This document shows, one piece after another, positions 37,731 to 49,749 of a DNA stretch of 64,000 nt; the first letter of the stretch is position 1, and the number at the start of each line of letters is the position of its first letter. Source of the stretch: Pyrrhoderma lamaoense (taxonomy: Eukaryota; Basidiomycota; Agaricomycetes; Hymenochaetales; Hymenochaetaceae). The stretch covers positions 2,666,001-2,730,000 of the forward strand of contig NBAZ01000001.1 of NCBI GenBank assembly GCA_002794735.1, written 5' to 3'. The notes under the pieces are model-generated. The model searched no databases and was not told the DNA's origin. It was given only the letters and a program-made list of their open reading frames with translations. The position numbers were made by a program, and so were the translations under genes.

Positions 37731-37752
37731 CATGATGCATGTATGCATCATG
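37731..37752. repeat. Inverted repeat with 10-base arms
   Basis: Arms CATGATGCAT and ATGCATCATG are separated by two bases and would form a tight hairpin in the HD spacer. Confidence 0.85.
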
Positions 37753-38537
37753 TTCTTTTGGAGATAGTTGGAACAACGCGCAGCATGGCATCCTTTCTTT
37801 CTTGGTATCCTTTGAAGAATAATAATATCGTGCCTCCTACGTCCAAGCCCGAAAGCTAGAATGTGATCTTTTTCTTTGATTTTTTCGTAAAATGAGGGCT
37901 CCGGGGTGCGATTATAAAACCCTTTAAGACTCTTAATAATTTGAATCCGTGTTTTGAGGGTAGGGATACGATCTTTCATCTACTTCTTCCTTTGATCAAG
38001 GAGAGGCCGAAAACCACTCGATGGGAGCGGTTAACTCAATTAGAAAACAAATTTAAATAAACATTATGTATCAACCATCAAAAGCGATCGATTCTGCGAA
38101 CTAGAACTAGTAGTAATACTAGAAAGGCACAGGTGTGAGAAATCCCCCGGAATCAAATTATGAGCCCCTCTCTCTTCCGTTCTCAAAGCAAGATAGATAT
38201 GGTTACGATCTTCTATTGCCCTCTCCCCTTTGTTATACGACTTTGAATTCAAAGTGCGCTCCCCGCTACAACTCCCTTTCCCTCTCCTCATAGCGTCAAA
38301 CCCTCCTCCACTTTTTTTTTTCCTTGTAAAAAAAAAAAAAGAAAGTTCTTTGAGCTAAACTCGTCAAACTCGTCGCTAAACTCTCCGCATCGGTGTTGTG
38401 TTACTAGTGTTAGCGAGGGAAGGGCAACTAACTTATACACAAAACTTATTTTTTTTTCTTCTTATTACGGGGAGACTCTTGTACTTTAGCAACTCTCTTA
38501 ACTCCTTTGGAGGTTCTTTCACGGGATTTGAGAGAAG

Positions 38538-40308
38538 ATGTCGATGCATGAACTTTTTCTTGAGTTACAGGATATATCGACGAAGTTGTATGAATTGACG
38601 GTTCAGGATGTTGCTAAACCTCTGAGAAAGTCAAGGAGGGCCGGGCCTTCAAAGCCAAAACCTAAAGCGTCCCCGGAACTCAAGTTGGATATCACGACGC
38701 CCGACTCCTTAGTCGACGAACTTGTCCAGACTGGTGCTCCTCGACCGACAGCCCAGGAACTAACAGTAATACACGCGGGTCTTGTTTCTAAACTAGCAGC
38801 TCATCACGAACGCACTTATCGCGAAGCGTGTTCAAATGTCTTAAACTCAAGTGAAGACGACGAATTCGGAGATTGCAATAAAATTTTTACTCATTTACAA
38901 CAAGCCAACCGACGTATTTTCTATCAGAGGTCGAAGAAATGGGAGAGGGATTTAGTGGATACTTGCCGGAGTTTTTATGAATCGGAAGGACAAAGTAGTC
39001 CCGCGTTGGATGCACCCACGACGAAGAGTTCAGTCTTTAATATGGTACGAGATATACATGAATCTATTTCATATCGTTATTCTCATATTATAACTTTCTT
39101 TCTTTCTTTTCAGGATTTCATACCCATCTTGGAGAAGGTCTTTATGCGCACTCGTTTTCCGTCTTCGACAGTGAAAAAAGTTCTAGCCGAAAAGTCGGGT
39201 ATGAGTGTCAAGCAAATAAAGGACTGGGTGAGTATGTTAATCACAGTTTATCTAGTCGACCTTGTCTGATAATGCATCCTAGTTTCAAAACCATCGAAAT
39301 CGATCCAAAGACGCTACTGATTCTCCGTTCAGAGGTACGTGCTTCGCTATTTATCGATATTCTCTTATGAGATATTTACTCAAAAATCACTTTTTCGATT
39401 TGCGATCTTCTGTAGATTCCGACGCGAAGCCACAGAAGGACGGCGTCCCCTTTTACGCCTACCCAACACGTTACCCCCCTACCATCTCACAAGATAACGA
39501 CCCATTTCCCTGTCGTTTCGGAGATCTTTCCATATTTTCTAATATACCCTGGCCTCGGAGATCCTCATCTTGCTCTATCAACCGGAACGACGTGGACATC
39601 AACACTTTGACTGAAAAGTTCGAAAAAATGAGAATTGGCAAGAAGTTCAGTTTGAAGAAGATAGTCGGCGTCTCCAAACAATCAAAATCTCGTACTCAAC
39701 GAAAAGCGGGGAATATATTTTTGTCTCCCTATTCTATTCCTCCTGGGCGTGCTCCATTAATGTCTGCGATAAAAAACGCTGCTTCTTCTTTGCGAAGAAA
39801 GTCGATGGGTCTCACAAGTAGGAAGACCATTAAAAAATCTGGTTTTGCTAGGGTGTTGAAGCGAGTTCTGCACACTCCTTCATCAGTATCGGATGTCACT
39901 TCCCAACAAATCGACAAACAGACGGTGGACAACCTTGGTCCTTCAGCCGCCGAAAATCGAAGATTTAGTCCAACTCCAAGTTTGATAAGTGACGATACGC
40001 GATCCTCCGAAACACCTCCCCCTTCAATCACACTTTCTCCCTCAATGCCACATCTTTTTAATGATATACAATCAATTTCCGAAACTGATTCTGTATCATC
40101 TAATTATATCTCATGCGCAAGTGATGCGTCTTTTGATTATATGTTCTCAAACTCATTCGCTGATATTCCACCTTACCCGTTAAACATTAATTCTGCATTT
40201 GATATTATGCCCGCACTTCCTAATTTCTCAGACTCCATAGATCTCATTTCTTTGGACTTATTCCCGCGTATGGATTTCCAGGAACCTTTATTGACTTCTC
40301 TTTGCTAA
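38538..40308 (+). CDS. HD2 homeodomain mating-type transcription factor, pair 2
   Basis: This is a second, divergent HD2 gene. The start MSMHELFLELQDISTKLYEL is followed by a helical N-terminal region with AHHERTYREACSNVL and RSKKWERDLVDTCRSFY. After an intron near 39043-39114 (polypyrimidine tract of repeated CTTT) the homeodomain reads VFMRTRFPSSTVKKVLAEKS and MSVKQIKDW. A further intron leads to FQNHRNRSKDA, giving WFQNHR with the key Asn and Arg. A last intron at 39334-39416 precedes the tail. That tail has DPFPCRFGDLSIFSN, as in the other HD2, basic clusters (SLRRKSMGL) and a Ser/Pro-rich end reaching LLTSLC. The frame is intact. It is transcribed towards HD1 of the same pair, in the same direction. 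Confidence 0.93.
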
Positions 40309-40546
40309 TTTATTCATAAGCTATTCTTTGTGTTTTCGTGTAGTTGTTTGATCTAAGCTTTCATGTATTGTGATGTATTGTTAGTTTTTTCGATATGGTA
40401 GCAACAATGGTGTAATATTAGTGACAATACAATGTGGTACTTGCCTTTTGTTCGAAACCGTATTTCCGGAACTTGTATCAAGATTGTGTAATATCGGTAT
40501 ATATACTTAGACGTGAAGTGTGTATGGTTACCTTTGACTAAAAGCC
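40309..40546 (+). promoter_or_regulatory. Short gap holding the HD2 3' end and the HD1 promoter, pair 2
   Basis: Only 238 bases lie between the HD2 stop and the HD1 start, so terminator and promoter must overlap here. A TATA-like element (GTATATATAC) is at about 40497-40506, some 45 bases before the ATG. Confidence 0.5.
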
Positions 40547-42447
40547 ATGACGGCTACCAGTGATCCAAGCTTTGATCATTCACTCTATACTCACTTTTCC
40601 TCACTCGAAGCAGACTTGATCAATGCTACTCAGGGCTCAAATAAGGATGTCAAGTCCTTTCTCCAACGTCTGACCGGGATACAGAAAATCGCCAAACGGG
40701 CGTTCGCAGAGAAATCACTGACAAAGAAAACCGCGTCCCTCATACGGAGTGTCGCACTTACGGGTTCTGCAATAGCAAAATTTGCTTCAAGGGTGGCTAA
40801 TGCAGAGGCAGATATTGAAAAAAAGCAACAGGAGCGATTGGAAGAAGCGATGGCGAAACTGACGTTGGATGATGAACCGGAAGTGCAGACCCATTCTGAA
40901 AAGAGAATTACAACGCTGGAGCAAACTACGATGGGGGATTCTCCACCAGTGAATGCTCATGGTTTATCACTCCCAGCTTCTCATGTCAAATCTTCGTTCA
41001 CCTATCTTCTCGAGAATATTCACGAACCATTTTTAACATACGACGCCAGAAAGCGAATCGCACAGCAAGCAGGCGTTTCGGAGAAGGTGATCAGTGATTG
41101 GTTCATAAATATCCGGCAGAAAATAGGCTGGTCTGCGATTCAAAAGAAATACTTCAACAAAAATCGTTCGCTCGCTATTGATTGTGCTCGGACTATTTTT
41201 CTTGGAGAACCGTCAAAAATTCCTGTCAGCGCTGATATTATCAGTGAATTCAAACAGATGAAAAGTACAGCGGAGCTCCTTTATAAAGAAAAATGCGAGC
41301 TAAGTATCAATCCAAAGGAATTGGATGCACTGGTTGCTGAAAGGGCTATCAAAAGCACAACTAATGATACAAAGAAGAAAGACAGTTTAGTCAAATCTGA
41401 GCCTACTGTCACATTGAAGTCACGCCCGCGAACGAAACGCGAAAGAGAGGAGTGTTCTGAAGATACTGTCAAAACATCATATAAACGAGGAAGAAAGAGA
41501 CATTGGTAACTAGATCTTATACTACAGTCTATGTTTTTCACTAATCTTGATGTAGCAATGAACAATCGAGATTGAAGGGCGCTTCGAGTACCATCTTGTC
41601 ATCGGACCTTGTACCAGCTTCTTCAGTCGCGCCTCGCAGTACTGAGGAACCACAAGTAGCTCAGTCTGTCATTGGATCCAAAAAACGTCGGCGAGACTCA
41701 GAGGATGAAGAAGTAAACTTAAAGGAGAGATCATTGCTGTCCACTGACGTGACCACAGATGCGGATCTGTCCATCTCTCAAAAGCTACCTGAGATCCCAG
41801 AGAAAAAAGAAAGATGCCGCCAAACGAAGCGTATCTGCATACGAAGTGGACAGAATCTACCTGTAGCTAGCTCTCTGGGCAAACCACCTGAGGCATCCGA
41901 ACTTCGGCAGCCATGGATGAACATTAGCTTTGATATCCCCGAAATGGTGTCTATTAATGGACAAATTCCTGGAGAACTTGAATTCGCTGCTCCTGACCGC
42001 TTTGACGACTATAATCTGGATATGATCTACAAAACAGACTGTAAGCTTCGATTATCTGACATTTGTAATTATCTATCCCTTACATACTGTCTGGATATAG
42101 TGCTATTCGCGAACCCTTACTTCTTACCGTCGATGCCTATATTTGGTTCCCTGCTAGGAGAAGCATCAGTACCGACGAATCCTTTTTGTCCGCCTCCTGG
42201 GTTATGCGATACTACCAGTTCTTTTCCCTCTGCACGTATTCCAAGCCCAGACGATACGTATTCGTTAGCCTCCACCGACACAGACTACCCTCCGGAAACT
42301 CCGTCAGAATCTCTTTACTTACCATCACAGTCTCCTGCTATATCAGATCTTACGTCCGATTGCGTCAATTCTAAATGCTTTCTTCTAACCCTCAATAATG
42401 TCGAACAGTCTGAGAAGATTAGTCTGGATCATCTATCATCTTTTTGA
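40547..42447 (+). CDS. HD1 homeodomain mating-type transcription factor, pair 2
   Basis: This is a second HD1 gene. The start MTATSDPSFDHSLYTHFSSL is followed by a coiled-coil-prone region (EADIEKKQQERLEEAMAKL). The homeodomain covers NIHEPFLTYDARKRIAQQAG and KVISDWFINIRQKIGW, the latter matching the atypical WFxNxRxxIGW helix of the first HD1. YFNKNRSLAIDCARTIF follows, as in the other copy (HVAIDHASCI). Basic nuclear-import-like stretches are RPRTKRERE, YKRGRKRHW and SKKRRRDSE. The tail is Ser/Pro/Asp-rich with FDIPEMV and PPETPSESLYLPS and ends SLDHLSSF. Introns at about 41508-41556 and 42042-42100 keep the frame. No frame break, unlike HD1 of pair 1. It lies tail to tail with MIP, 435 bases apart. 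Confidence 0.93.
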
Positions 42448-42882
42448 TTAACTGGTTTACGGATACGTCATCTTTCGATCCTAGTAAGTTTAAGTTTCTA
42501 AAGATCCAAGAACTGCGAGCTGATAATGATCGTATCTCTAATAAGTACCCTTGTATATCTCATTTTGCGGACATAACTGTTTTTGTACTTTGTATCTAAT
42601 CTCGTGCAACCCTTTTCTTACACATTCTTCACTTTTCTTCTTTTCTCATTCCTCACCCACTTGTAGCCCTAGTTGTTTTCGCTTGTACCCTGCATTCTTC
42701 TATCTTTATTCTTATCTATTTTTTGTTTTCAATTTTATTTGTGGTCTGCTTTCGCAGTAATTACTTGGAAATTTTCTATACATTGTACGGTAATCTACTG
42801 GAATGGATGAAGATGGTTGAGATGAGTGGCAGAATAGTCTAGTAGGATACATTTACTTGCGGATGAACGATAACAGATCGAA

Positions 42883-45367
42883 TTAGTGTCTAGTCAAGAT
42901 CTCGTCCTCAATCCTCCAACTTCCAACAACAGCCATCGCATTCGCATCCCCTTCCTCCAACTCAGGCGCATCCAGCACTTTTGTCACCATCGCCCAAGGA
43001 TCCTTCCCACCACCATACCTCAAAACCTCATCCTTAAACCTCGCACCCGCCTCTCGACTCAACGGATCCTCAGCAAACACATGCGTCCAAACACGAGAAG
43101 CAATCGCCCGATCAAATAAGTAAGAATAATACGTAGCACCATATCCATATAGATGCCCAAACTGAGTTTGCCAAGCCGTACCTGGCACGAAAGGTATCAA
43201 TCCTTTAGTATTTTGTAGATCCGCGTAGATCTGGGTTGAGTCGAAATTTGGGTCCATAGCTAAAGGAGAGTGGTATTCCTGGTCCAGACAGGCCAGAAGA
43301 ATTTGAGTGTGGGTGTCTATAGAGTGACATGGATCGACAGCGTAGTTCCCTGCTCGTTCACTGGAAACGCTCTTAGTAGGGTCAAACAAACTAAGTACTT
43401 TTGGAGATGTTAGGAAGTGTTCCATTAGAATTGAAGGTAATTCGACAAAATCAGTTGCGCAGCGTGTCCCCGAGACATTTTGGTATTCCGTACGTCCTAT
43501 CATAGCTACAACTGGTTTCAGAAGTTGTGATAATGCATAGAAAAAAGAGGAACTTACAGTGCATAGCATGTCCCATTTCGTGAAAGATAGTTTGTACATC
43601 ATGCCAGAGCAAGGACGTAGCTCCTCTCGAAGCTGACGGAGGCATAAATTCACAAAGCAACACAACCACAGGTAATTGGTAAGTTCCATCAGCACCTTTC
43701 AGCTGTGTTCGATGTTCTCCGTCGAATTCTTGGGATAGTTTTATAGTCTGATCTAAGTACTGTGACGGAATCATATCTGCATCCGGGTCATCGTTATCTG
43801 TTCTCCGAGAGCATCTTACGGTATAATGAGCTGCACCACTTGCTTTACCTCTCCTAGCGAAAAGGTCCGCATAAATCCAGCCAATAACTCCTCTTTCCTC
43901 ATCCACAACCTCTAGCTTGCGCACATGGTGATGCCAAAGTTCCCCAGGGGCAGCTTCGACCGGTCTCAAGGAGATCCCGTAAAGATGTTTAAATAGACGG
44001 GAAAGCGCCATGAACACGGTTCCTGGAGTAAGTGGTGGGAGAGGTATTGACGGAGCCGGTGGTTCTGGAGGGCAGTAGTAATCTCTATCCCAGGCCTGTA
44101 TCACAGGTAACGAGTCTAATCCTAGATGTTTCATCTTTCTTTCACTCAATGCATGAAGTGCATTCCGAGCATGAGGTCTAGTGTAGCCAAGCAACGCATC
44201 CAGAAAGTATCGGACATGTTCTAGACAAGAAGTCAGGAACTATTATTGGCCACGATATCTCAAGAGAATACTTACCAGGTGATTTCGCCATTTTATCGTT
44301 CAGCGTCACATGCGCGTAGCTCTCTTTCCCGCAAAGACGGGCCAGCTCAGCTCGTGATCGCAGCAACCTCTCCAAAGTTCGTATCTGTTCCGGTGTGCCC
44401 GAGTTAGCAGCAATATGAAGCTTTTTTCTCGGACTTTCTAAAGGTGCGTTTCGCATAATCATTTGTGCTTGTAAAGATCCAGGGTAAACTGCTAGTGGTT
44501 TATTTGTAAAATGTGCTTGAAGTGAAAGACGAGCTCCCATTTGGAAATCCTTTAACCCTTCAAGTTCGGAATAATCTATATAGGCAGGAGGACGAGCCAC
44601 AGCACCCTCATTGAGAAATTGTCGTCCAAGTGTAAGTATTTCTTGAGATAGCTCTACAAATTTCTTTCGTGATTCTTCAGGAAGGTTGATGGCAGATTTC
44701 TCGAAATCCTTCCAAAATATTAATGCTGTGTAGTAAGCCTCAGGAGAAAGTGACCGGACTAGCTCTCCATCAGAGAAAATACGCTTTAGCACCTAAGATC
44801 ATAATAAATCGGATTTTATTAGCTAATTCATATGCATTCACTTGTTAAATTACTCACATCGTATAACCCAACATGTGTATTAAGCTCGTTCATGAACTCG
44901 CAGAGCAACTCATATGCCTGATCAGCACTCTCCACCCATTTGCCATCTGGATGGGAGTTTCGGATAACCTCTGCAAGATCTATAACACCACAAAGAAGGT
45001 CACTGAGCTTATCCAGATTCTTTAAGGCTAATCTCAGTTCATGTCTTGACTCCCCGGCTTTTAAAATCCGATCAGTCAGCAGAGCTGCTCGGCGAAGAGT
45101 TCCTTGAATCAAGAATTGGAGAGAGCTTGGCTGGTTCAGCACCCTATGTGCAAATAATCCCGTTGGCGTTGTCGATGAAGATGCCGTTTGAGGTTGATCG
45201 AAGAAAGGCACTAGGGATAGGTCCTCGACCGAAGGTGGTATGGCGGTTGTCGTCGCATGTCGTGAAAGGATACTTTTTGAAGACAGAGAAGCATTGAGAC
45301 AGCCTTTGAACCTGAAAGTAGAAGTTCGCGACCTTGAGAAAGCCGCTCTCGCCGTCCTCGCCAACAT
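42883..45367 (-). CDS. MIP: Mitochondrial intermediate peptidase
   Basis: This is a matrix zinc metallopeptidase (M3 family, Oct1 type) that removes an octapeptide from imported precursors after the first cut. The N-terminus is a basic presequence ([20 protein letters not shown]). The core runs through [51 protein letters not shown] and [10 protein letters not shown] to the active-site HExxH in [10 protein letters not shown], then [20 protein letters not shown]. The C-terminal part has [19 protein letters not shown] and ends IEDEILTRH. Three introns are visible (about 44815-44862, 44222-44277 and one just after HAMH near 43500-43560). The frame is intact. MIP is the classic border gene of the HD mating-type locus in Agaricomycetes, which anchors the identification of this region. 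Confidence 0.96.
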
Positions 45368-46532
45368 AGGACACGACGACTAGAACATGGTCTGAGAGGA
45401 GTGTGACGATTTACTTTGAGTAAGGAGATCTTGCGCAGCACAGCCACCGAGGCATTCAGGGTCCAAAAAAAGTCAGGCTTGGGACACCAGCCACTCACAT
45501 GCTTCTGATTGGGCCGAGCTCAATATTTATTTTATCACACTCTCAAAATACTCACTTTAAGATTCATCAAGCATCACGAATCTGATTCTGACACGATGTG
45601 TATTCATGGTATGCTGGTAAATGTCAACGGGTGTCCTGAAAAGCATGATATACCTGACTTTTCTAGCAAATCATCAAACCCTTCACTCGAATCACTCCAC
45701 TATCGGATTTTCGGAATAATCGAGATCCTGCAGGCCCTCAGATAAGGGTATGTATATTATTGAAAGATTAATTAGTGTGTAAAGTTGTATTCATATCAAA
45801 GTAAAATATTTGTTTTTATAGGTACCAATATGTTACTTGAAAGGATAAAATACCGAGTCTAAGATTTCTTAATGATAGTTGAATATGACAGATAAAAAAT
45901 TGCTGTAATGCTGGATGGTATAAGAGATTACCCTATAGCGTATTTTTCTTGTTGAAAATAAAAAGAGATGTGGTCAAGAGGATGGGATGAATGCTCGGGA
46001 TGGTATGGACTAAAAACAGGAAGTTTCCTATTCGTGGAACCGCTCATAGAGTGCCGTAAAAGATCGGAACAATACAAAGATCGAGTGTCAGCCTGAAGGG
46101 AAGGGGGATAATATTGTCGCAGGAAGGAGATAGCAGTGACTCGGGTCCCAGATAGGATTTCCAGACAGCCGAAGTGTATCCTTCGTTCATGCATAAGAAT
46201 AAGAACATTTCTCTGCTGGTAGTAGAACTGAGGGGATGTATGGGGCATGTGTGAGGATCCCTTCGGTATACTCCGAAGTTCCACCATATATGTTTCTCTA
46301 CTCTTTTTAAGGAAACATGTTCGAATGTTCTGGGTATTCATAATTTTGTGTATGCAAAAGAAAACACCTGAAAGACGACCTTTTCTCATTTTGATGTTTT
46401 GGGCTGAGAATTACGAGCAAGACAGTCGTACACAATGGTACAGTTTCAAAAGCAACCACTACACGCCTTATAGATACGAAAATTTGTGACAAGTAGATGC
46501 AGCCGACAACAATGACCTTAGTCTCTCCCAAT
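45368..46532. other. Intergenic, 1.2 kb, no gene supported
   Basis: An open frame of 153 codons exists on the minus strand (45928-46389), but it has no splice context or family resemblance. The rest is AT-rich. Confidence 0.5.
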
Positions 46533-48587
46533 TTACGCCATATTTGCTTCGGCGGTAACATGTAAGCCGTTCTCATGAACGACACTTCCTCCGTTGGCGG
46601 TAAGTTTTTGACTGTCGCCATTAGCGTCTTGTAAGATTATATCAGAGCTTTCCGACGCATTGGAAGGCGCTGACGAAGGTGCAGTAGAACCTGGTACTGG
46701 TTCCACTGCATAATACCAAAATTTACTTTTCTTTTTCCCCGCAACCTGTTCCACAACGATTTCATTATCCTTGACTACTGCAGCACCGTTTCCTTTATGC
46801 GACCCAAATGTCGAAGTGACTGGAGATGCCAACGTTTCAGGCCCGCTGGAAACACTGAGCTCTTCAGTCCGTGCTCGTTTTGTTGTTGGTTCTCCATCTA
46901 CAAGGTCTGGTACAGTACCCAGCCTAGCTGAGCGTCTTTCACCTTTCCATTCGCCAAAGACATCGGAGTTTCTCTTGTTGGTAGCGTTCCTAACAGATGA
47001 TCTCTGGGATCGCCTTATCCCAGTGGTATCTGGGCCGAAATCACTGTCGTCAACGTACATCTGCTCGTCGTCATCGTCGTCCCCCTGAAATTTGTACTCA
47101 TCCCCATCATCCTTTTTCAAAGATCAGTGTTGTTTCTGATCTCTTATAAAGCTACTTACTTCATCATCAAAGGCCTGATTACTGTATGTATAATCGGGTC
47201 TCCTTGTTTGCCTTCGTGTCCGTGTTGAACGCATTTCTGCTTGAGCTTTGAGTATCTCTCTTTGTTCTATCTTTCTTCGTATTTTTTGCACACGCTTATA
47301 AAAAGACGGTCGTCAGAATCAGTACTGATATATGGCACTTCTGTCATAGGCCGGAGATATGCATTATGAAGAGAAAAATCAGTTATACTCACGTTAAGTT
47401 CTTGATCAATGGCCGGAAGACGGCTTTCAAGCTTCTCTCGTAGCGATTTATGACTAATCTCTGTCCGGGAAGGCTTTTTTGGCGCTGGATTTGGCTCCTT
47501 CGACGCGAGCTCTTCAATTACTTTGATATATTCTTCTTTTGTCGCAGCGGCTGTCTTGAACTCGGCAGTGGTTTTCCACGGATTTGTAGATTTATACAAA
47601 CGCGGCGAATCTAACCGCAGATATAAAATAAATGCGGGCAAAGCCGTGGAGCGGAACGAAAGAAAAGAGCCGTCAGTTTAAGGATAAACAGCTGTAAATA
47701 ATGGTGTAAAACAGGGCGGGAGTGACACGTACCATCGAAAGCCCAGTAGCGGACTCGATTCACGTCTTGTCCTAGCGGAACAGTACTAAGGTTTTGTAAA
47801 CTATGCGGATCTGACGGGTCCAGTGGGGCAGGTAGAGTATCTTTTTTCCTATGCTTGCTGCTAACGACTCCCCATGCCCGGTCAATGATCTCTCTGATTT
47901 CAGGATTGTGCATGAGTTGTAATTCAACCAGCATGCGTAGTACACGAAGCTAAATTTTTGGAAATAGTTAATATCAAAGGAGAAATAGTGAAATATAGTG
48001 AAATAACTAACCTTAACGTCCCAGTCAGCACCCCATATTCCACCCTCAATTTTTTGCAATGGATCCACATTCAGTTTTAGCTCCTCATCATAAAAAACCG
48101 TACGATCTGATGATTTCATATGCTCTTGAAGAACATTTGATAATGTGGTGACCATTTGGTCCGGACTAGAAAGGAGTTGTTTAGACAACCACATCCCGAA
48201 GATTGTCAATAGCGTGTAATGATAACGTATGATAAAATCGGCACCTTAGATTACGAGCCCCAGGTTTGAGGTTCAGAATAAAACGGGTTAAAATATGGGC
48301 TAAAATAGGATGTTGCGTCGGAGACATAATAGCCTCCTCTAAACTAAAGCACGATGAAAAGCGCGTCAATACACGTAGAATTGATAGTATAGACCGTAAA
48401 ATGCTCACTCTGATTGGCTCTCAAAGCCCTCCACCTTTGTCTTCAGGTTGGTAAACTTCACGATGAAAGCGTACACAAACGCAGTCTCCCATCGGTCACA
48501 TGGATGCTTTGCATTAGAAGGCGGGCAAACATGAGATTTGGGTACAAGTATCTTATTGGCACTAGCTTTAGATGATGAGCCGTTCAT
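46533..48587 (-). CDS. WHIM-domain-like nuclear protein
   Basis: The protein resembles fungal proteins with WHIM/DDT-type motifs, which act as accessory subunits of ISWI-like chromatin remodellers. The N-terminus MNGSSSKASANKILVPKSHV leads into DRWETAFVYAFIVKFTNLKT, LEEAIMSPTQHPILAHIL and VLQEHMKSSDRTVFYDEELK. These are followed by WDVKLRVLRMLVELQLMHN and VPLGQDVNRVRYWAFD, the recognisable WHIM-like block, and DSPRLYKSTNPWKTT. The rest is acidic and basic low complexity (FQGDDDDDEQMYVDDSDFGP, KRARTEE) ending HVTAEANMA. About six introns. The frame appears intact. A remodelling role is inferred from the family; no enzyme motif is present. Confidence 0.65.
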
Positions 48588-48905
48588 GAGGTGAACCTCG
48601 TTGAAAGACTTGTAGCCGTTGTGGTGGTAGTTGTAAAGGAATGTAATTTAGACGACGCGATGGATGGTCATATCAATTGTGACAAATACTCCAATTATAT
48701 AACTCATTTTTAGACATAGATATATACATTAATATTGGCGTAGGTTTCTTAAAAAGTAATGTAGCTATTTGACGTACAGTGATACACAAAAAACGTAGAA
48801 ATTTAAAGAAAAACATGTTTATTGAGATGGCATATACAGAACAACATTGAAAACTATGTTTGAAGGATACAAAAAAACCCATAACATTCCGGGACAAAAC
48901 CGTTC

Positions 48906-49482
48906 TTATCCTGGCCCAACCTAAATGGGAATAATACTAATGCGTTAGTAAAGCGATACTCAACATAGCTTGTTGAAATGAGCAAACCTTAGGAATGTCA
49001 TGGTGCTCACTGAGAGCCTCCAGCTTCGAATTAAACAGGTGTACGCGGTCTTTGTGCGTCAGAGAAGCCATCTTTTTTACACGGTCTTCCATCTAGGTCA
49101 AGTAGATGGTAAATAAATATGATTTTTGCAACCGGGGGAAACATGAACGAAATAAAGCCCACCCGCTTCCGCAAAACTTCCTCATGTCTTCGTTCGGCTT
49201 CTGTTTTGCTGTCATCCAACGGCGGAGTAGTCTCCTCTCTTTTTGAGGACCCTTCTTCTCTGTTATCTTCTTCAGCTAAAGCTGACTCTATTGCCTCTTT
49301 CTTATGAGACTTTGACTTCGAGGATTTCTTTTTCTTCCTAATAAGGATGATAAGTTGGCAAGCTAGAATGACGTTTCAGTCGAATACAAAGATAGTAGCT
49401 AGACTTACTTCTTAATCCCTCCGTCTATAACCCCGGACTTGAGCTTCAAAGACCCTCCGGGTCTAAAGTCATATTCTGACAT
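48906..49482 (-). CDS. FAM32A-like small nuclear protein
   Basis: This is a short lysine-rich protein of the FAM32A/DUF1754 family, nuclear in animals and found with the spliceosome. The start MSEYDFRPGGSLKLKSGVID is the family's fixed opening. A KKKKSSKSKSHKKE tract, an acidic Ser-rich middle, ERRHEEVLRKRV and the end THKDRVHLFNSKLEALSEHH DIPKVGPG follow. Four introns are visible. The final one splits PK from VGPG. It is divergent from the TMEM115-like gene with 267 bases between starts, so they probably share a promoter. Confidence 0.85.
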
Positions 49483-49749
49483 GGTGGTCGTTAACGACAA
49501 AGGCCGAAGACATGACTATTCATGTTAATGAAACGGGTCGGCAGCATCCGTAGTTCTTATGATGCATATTACGTACGCGTTTGATCGTTACTCCTCACAG
49601 AACTCAGCTCGCGAAGTGGCCAGGGTGTGTTGCCCCAAGTAACACAGTCGTTTTCTATCCCCAATTAAGCCTCCCCTCACGCCCTCTTGGGCAGTAGAAA
49701 CATATCCGGGACTGAGGTCACTCTATTCTGATCTTCATCTGCCATCGTT

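Larger units (their letters stand above)
34999..38537. other. Spacer between the two HD pairs
   Basis: About 3.5 kb without a convincing gene. The left part (to about 35660) is strongly pyrimidine-rich on the plus strand. The rest is AT-rich, with A/T runs, a GT repeat and two hairpin-forming palindromes listed separately. I looked for homeodomain or glycogenin remnants and saw none. The right end is the promoter of the second HD2 gene, with long T and A runs near 38310-38342 and at 38451-38458. Confidence 0.6.

Noticed and set aside
45928..46389. 153-codon open frame on the minus strand
   Set aside because: No splice context, promoter or family words. The composition looks like chance in a stretch downstream of the WHIM-type gene.
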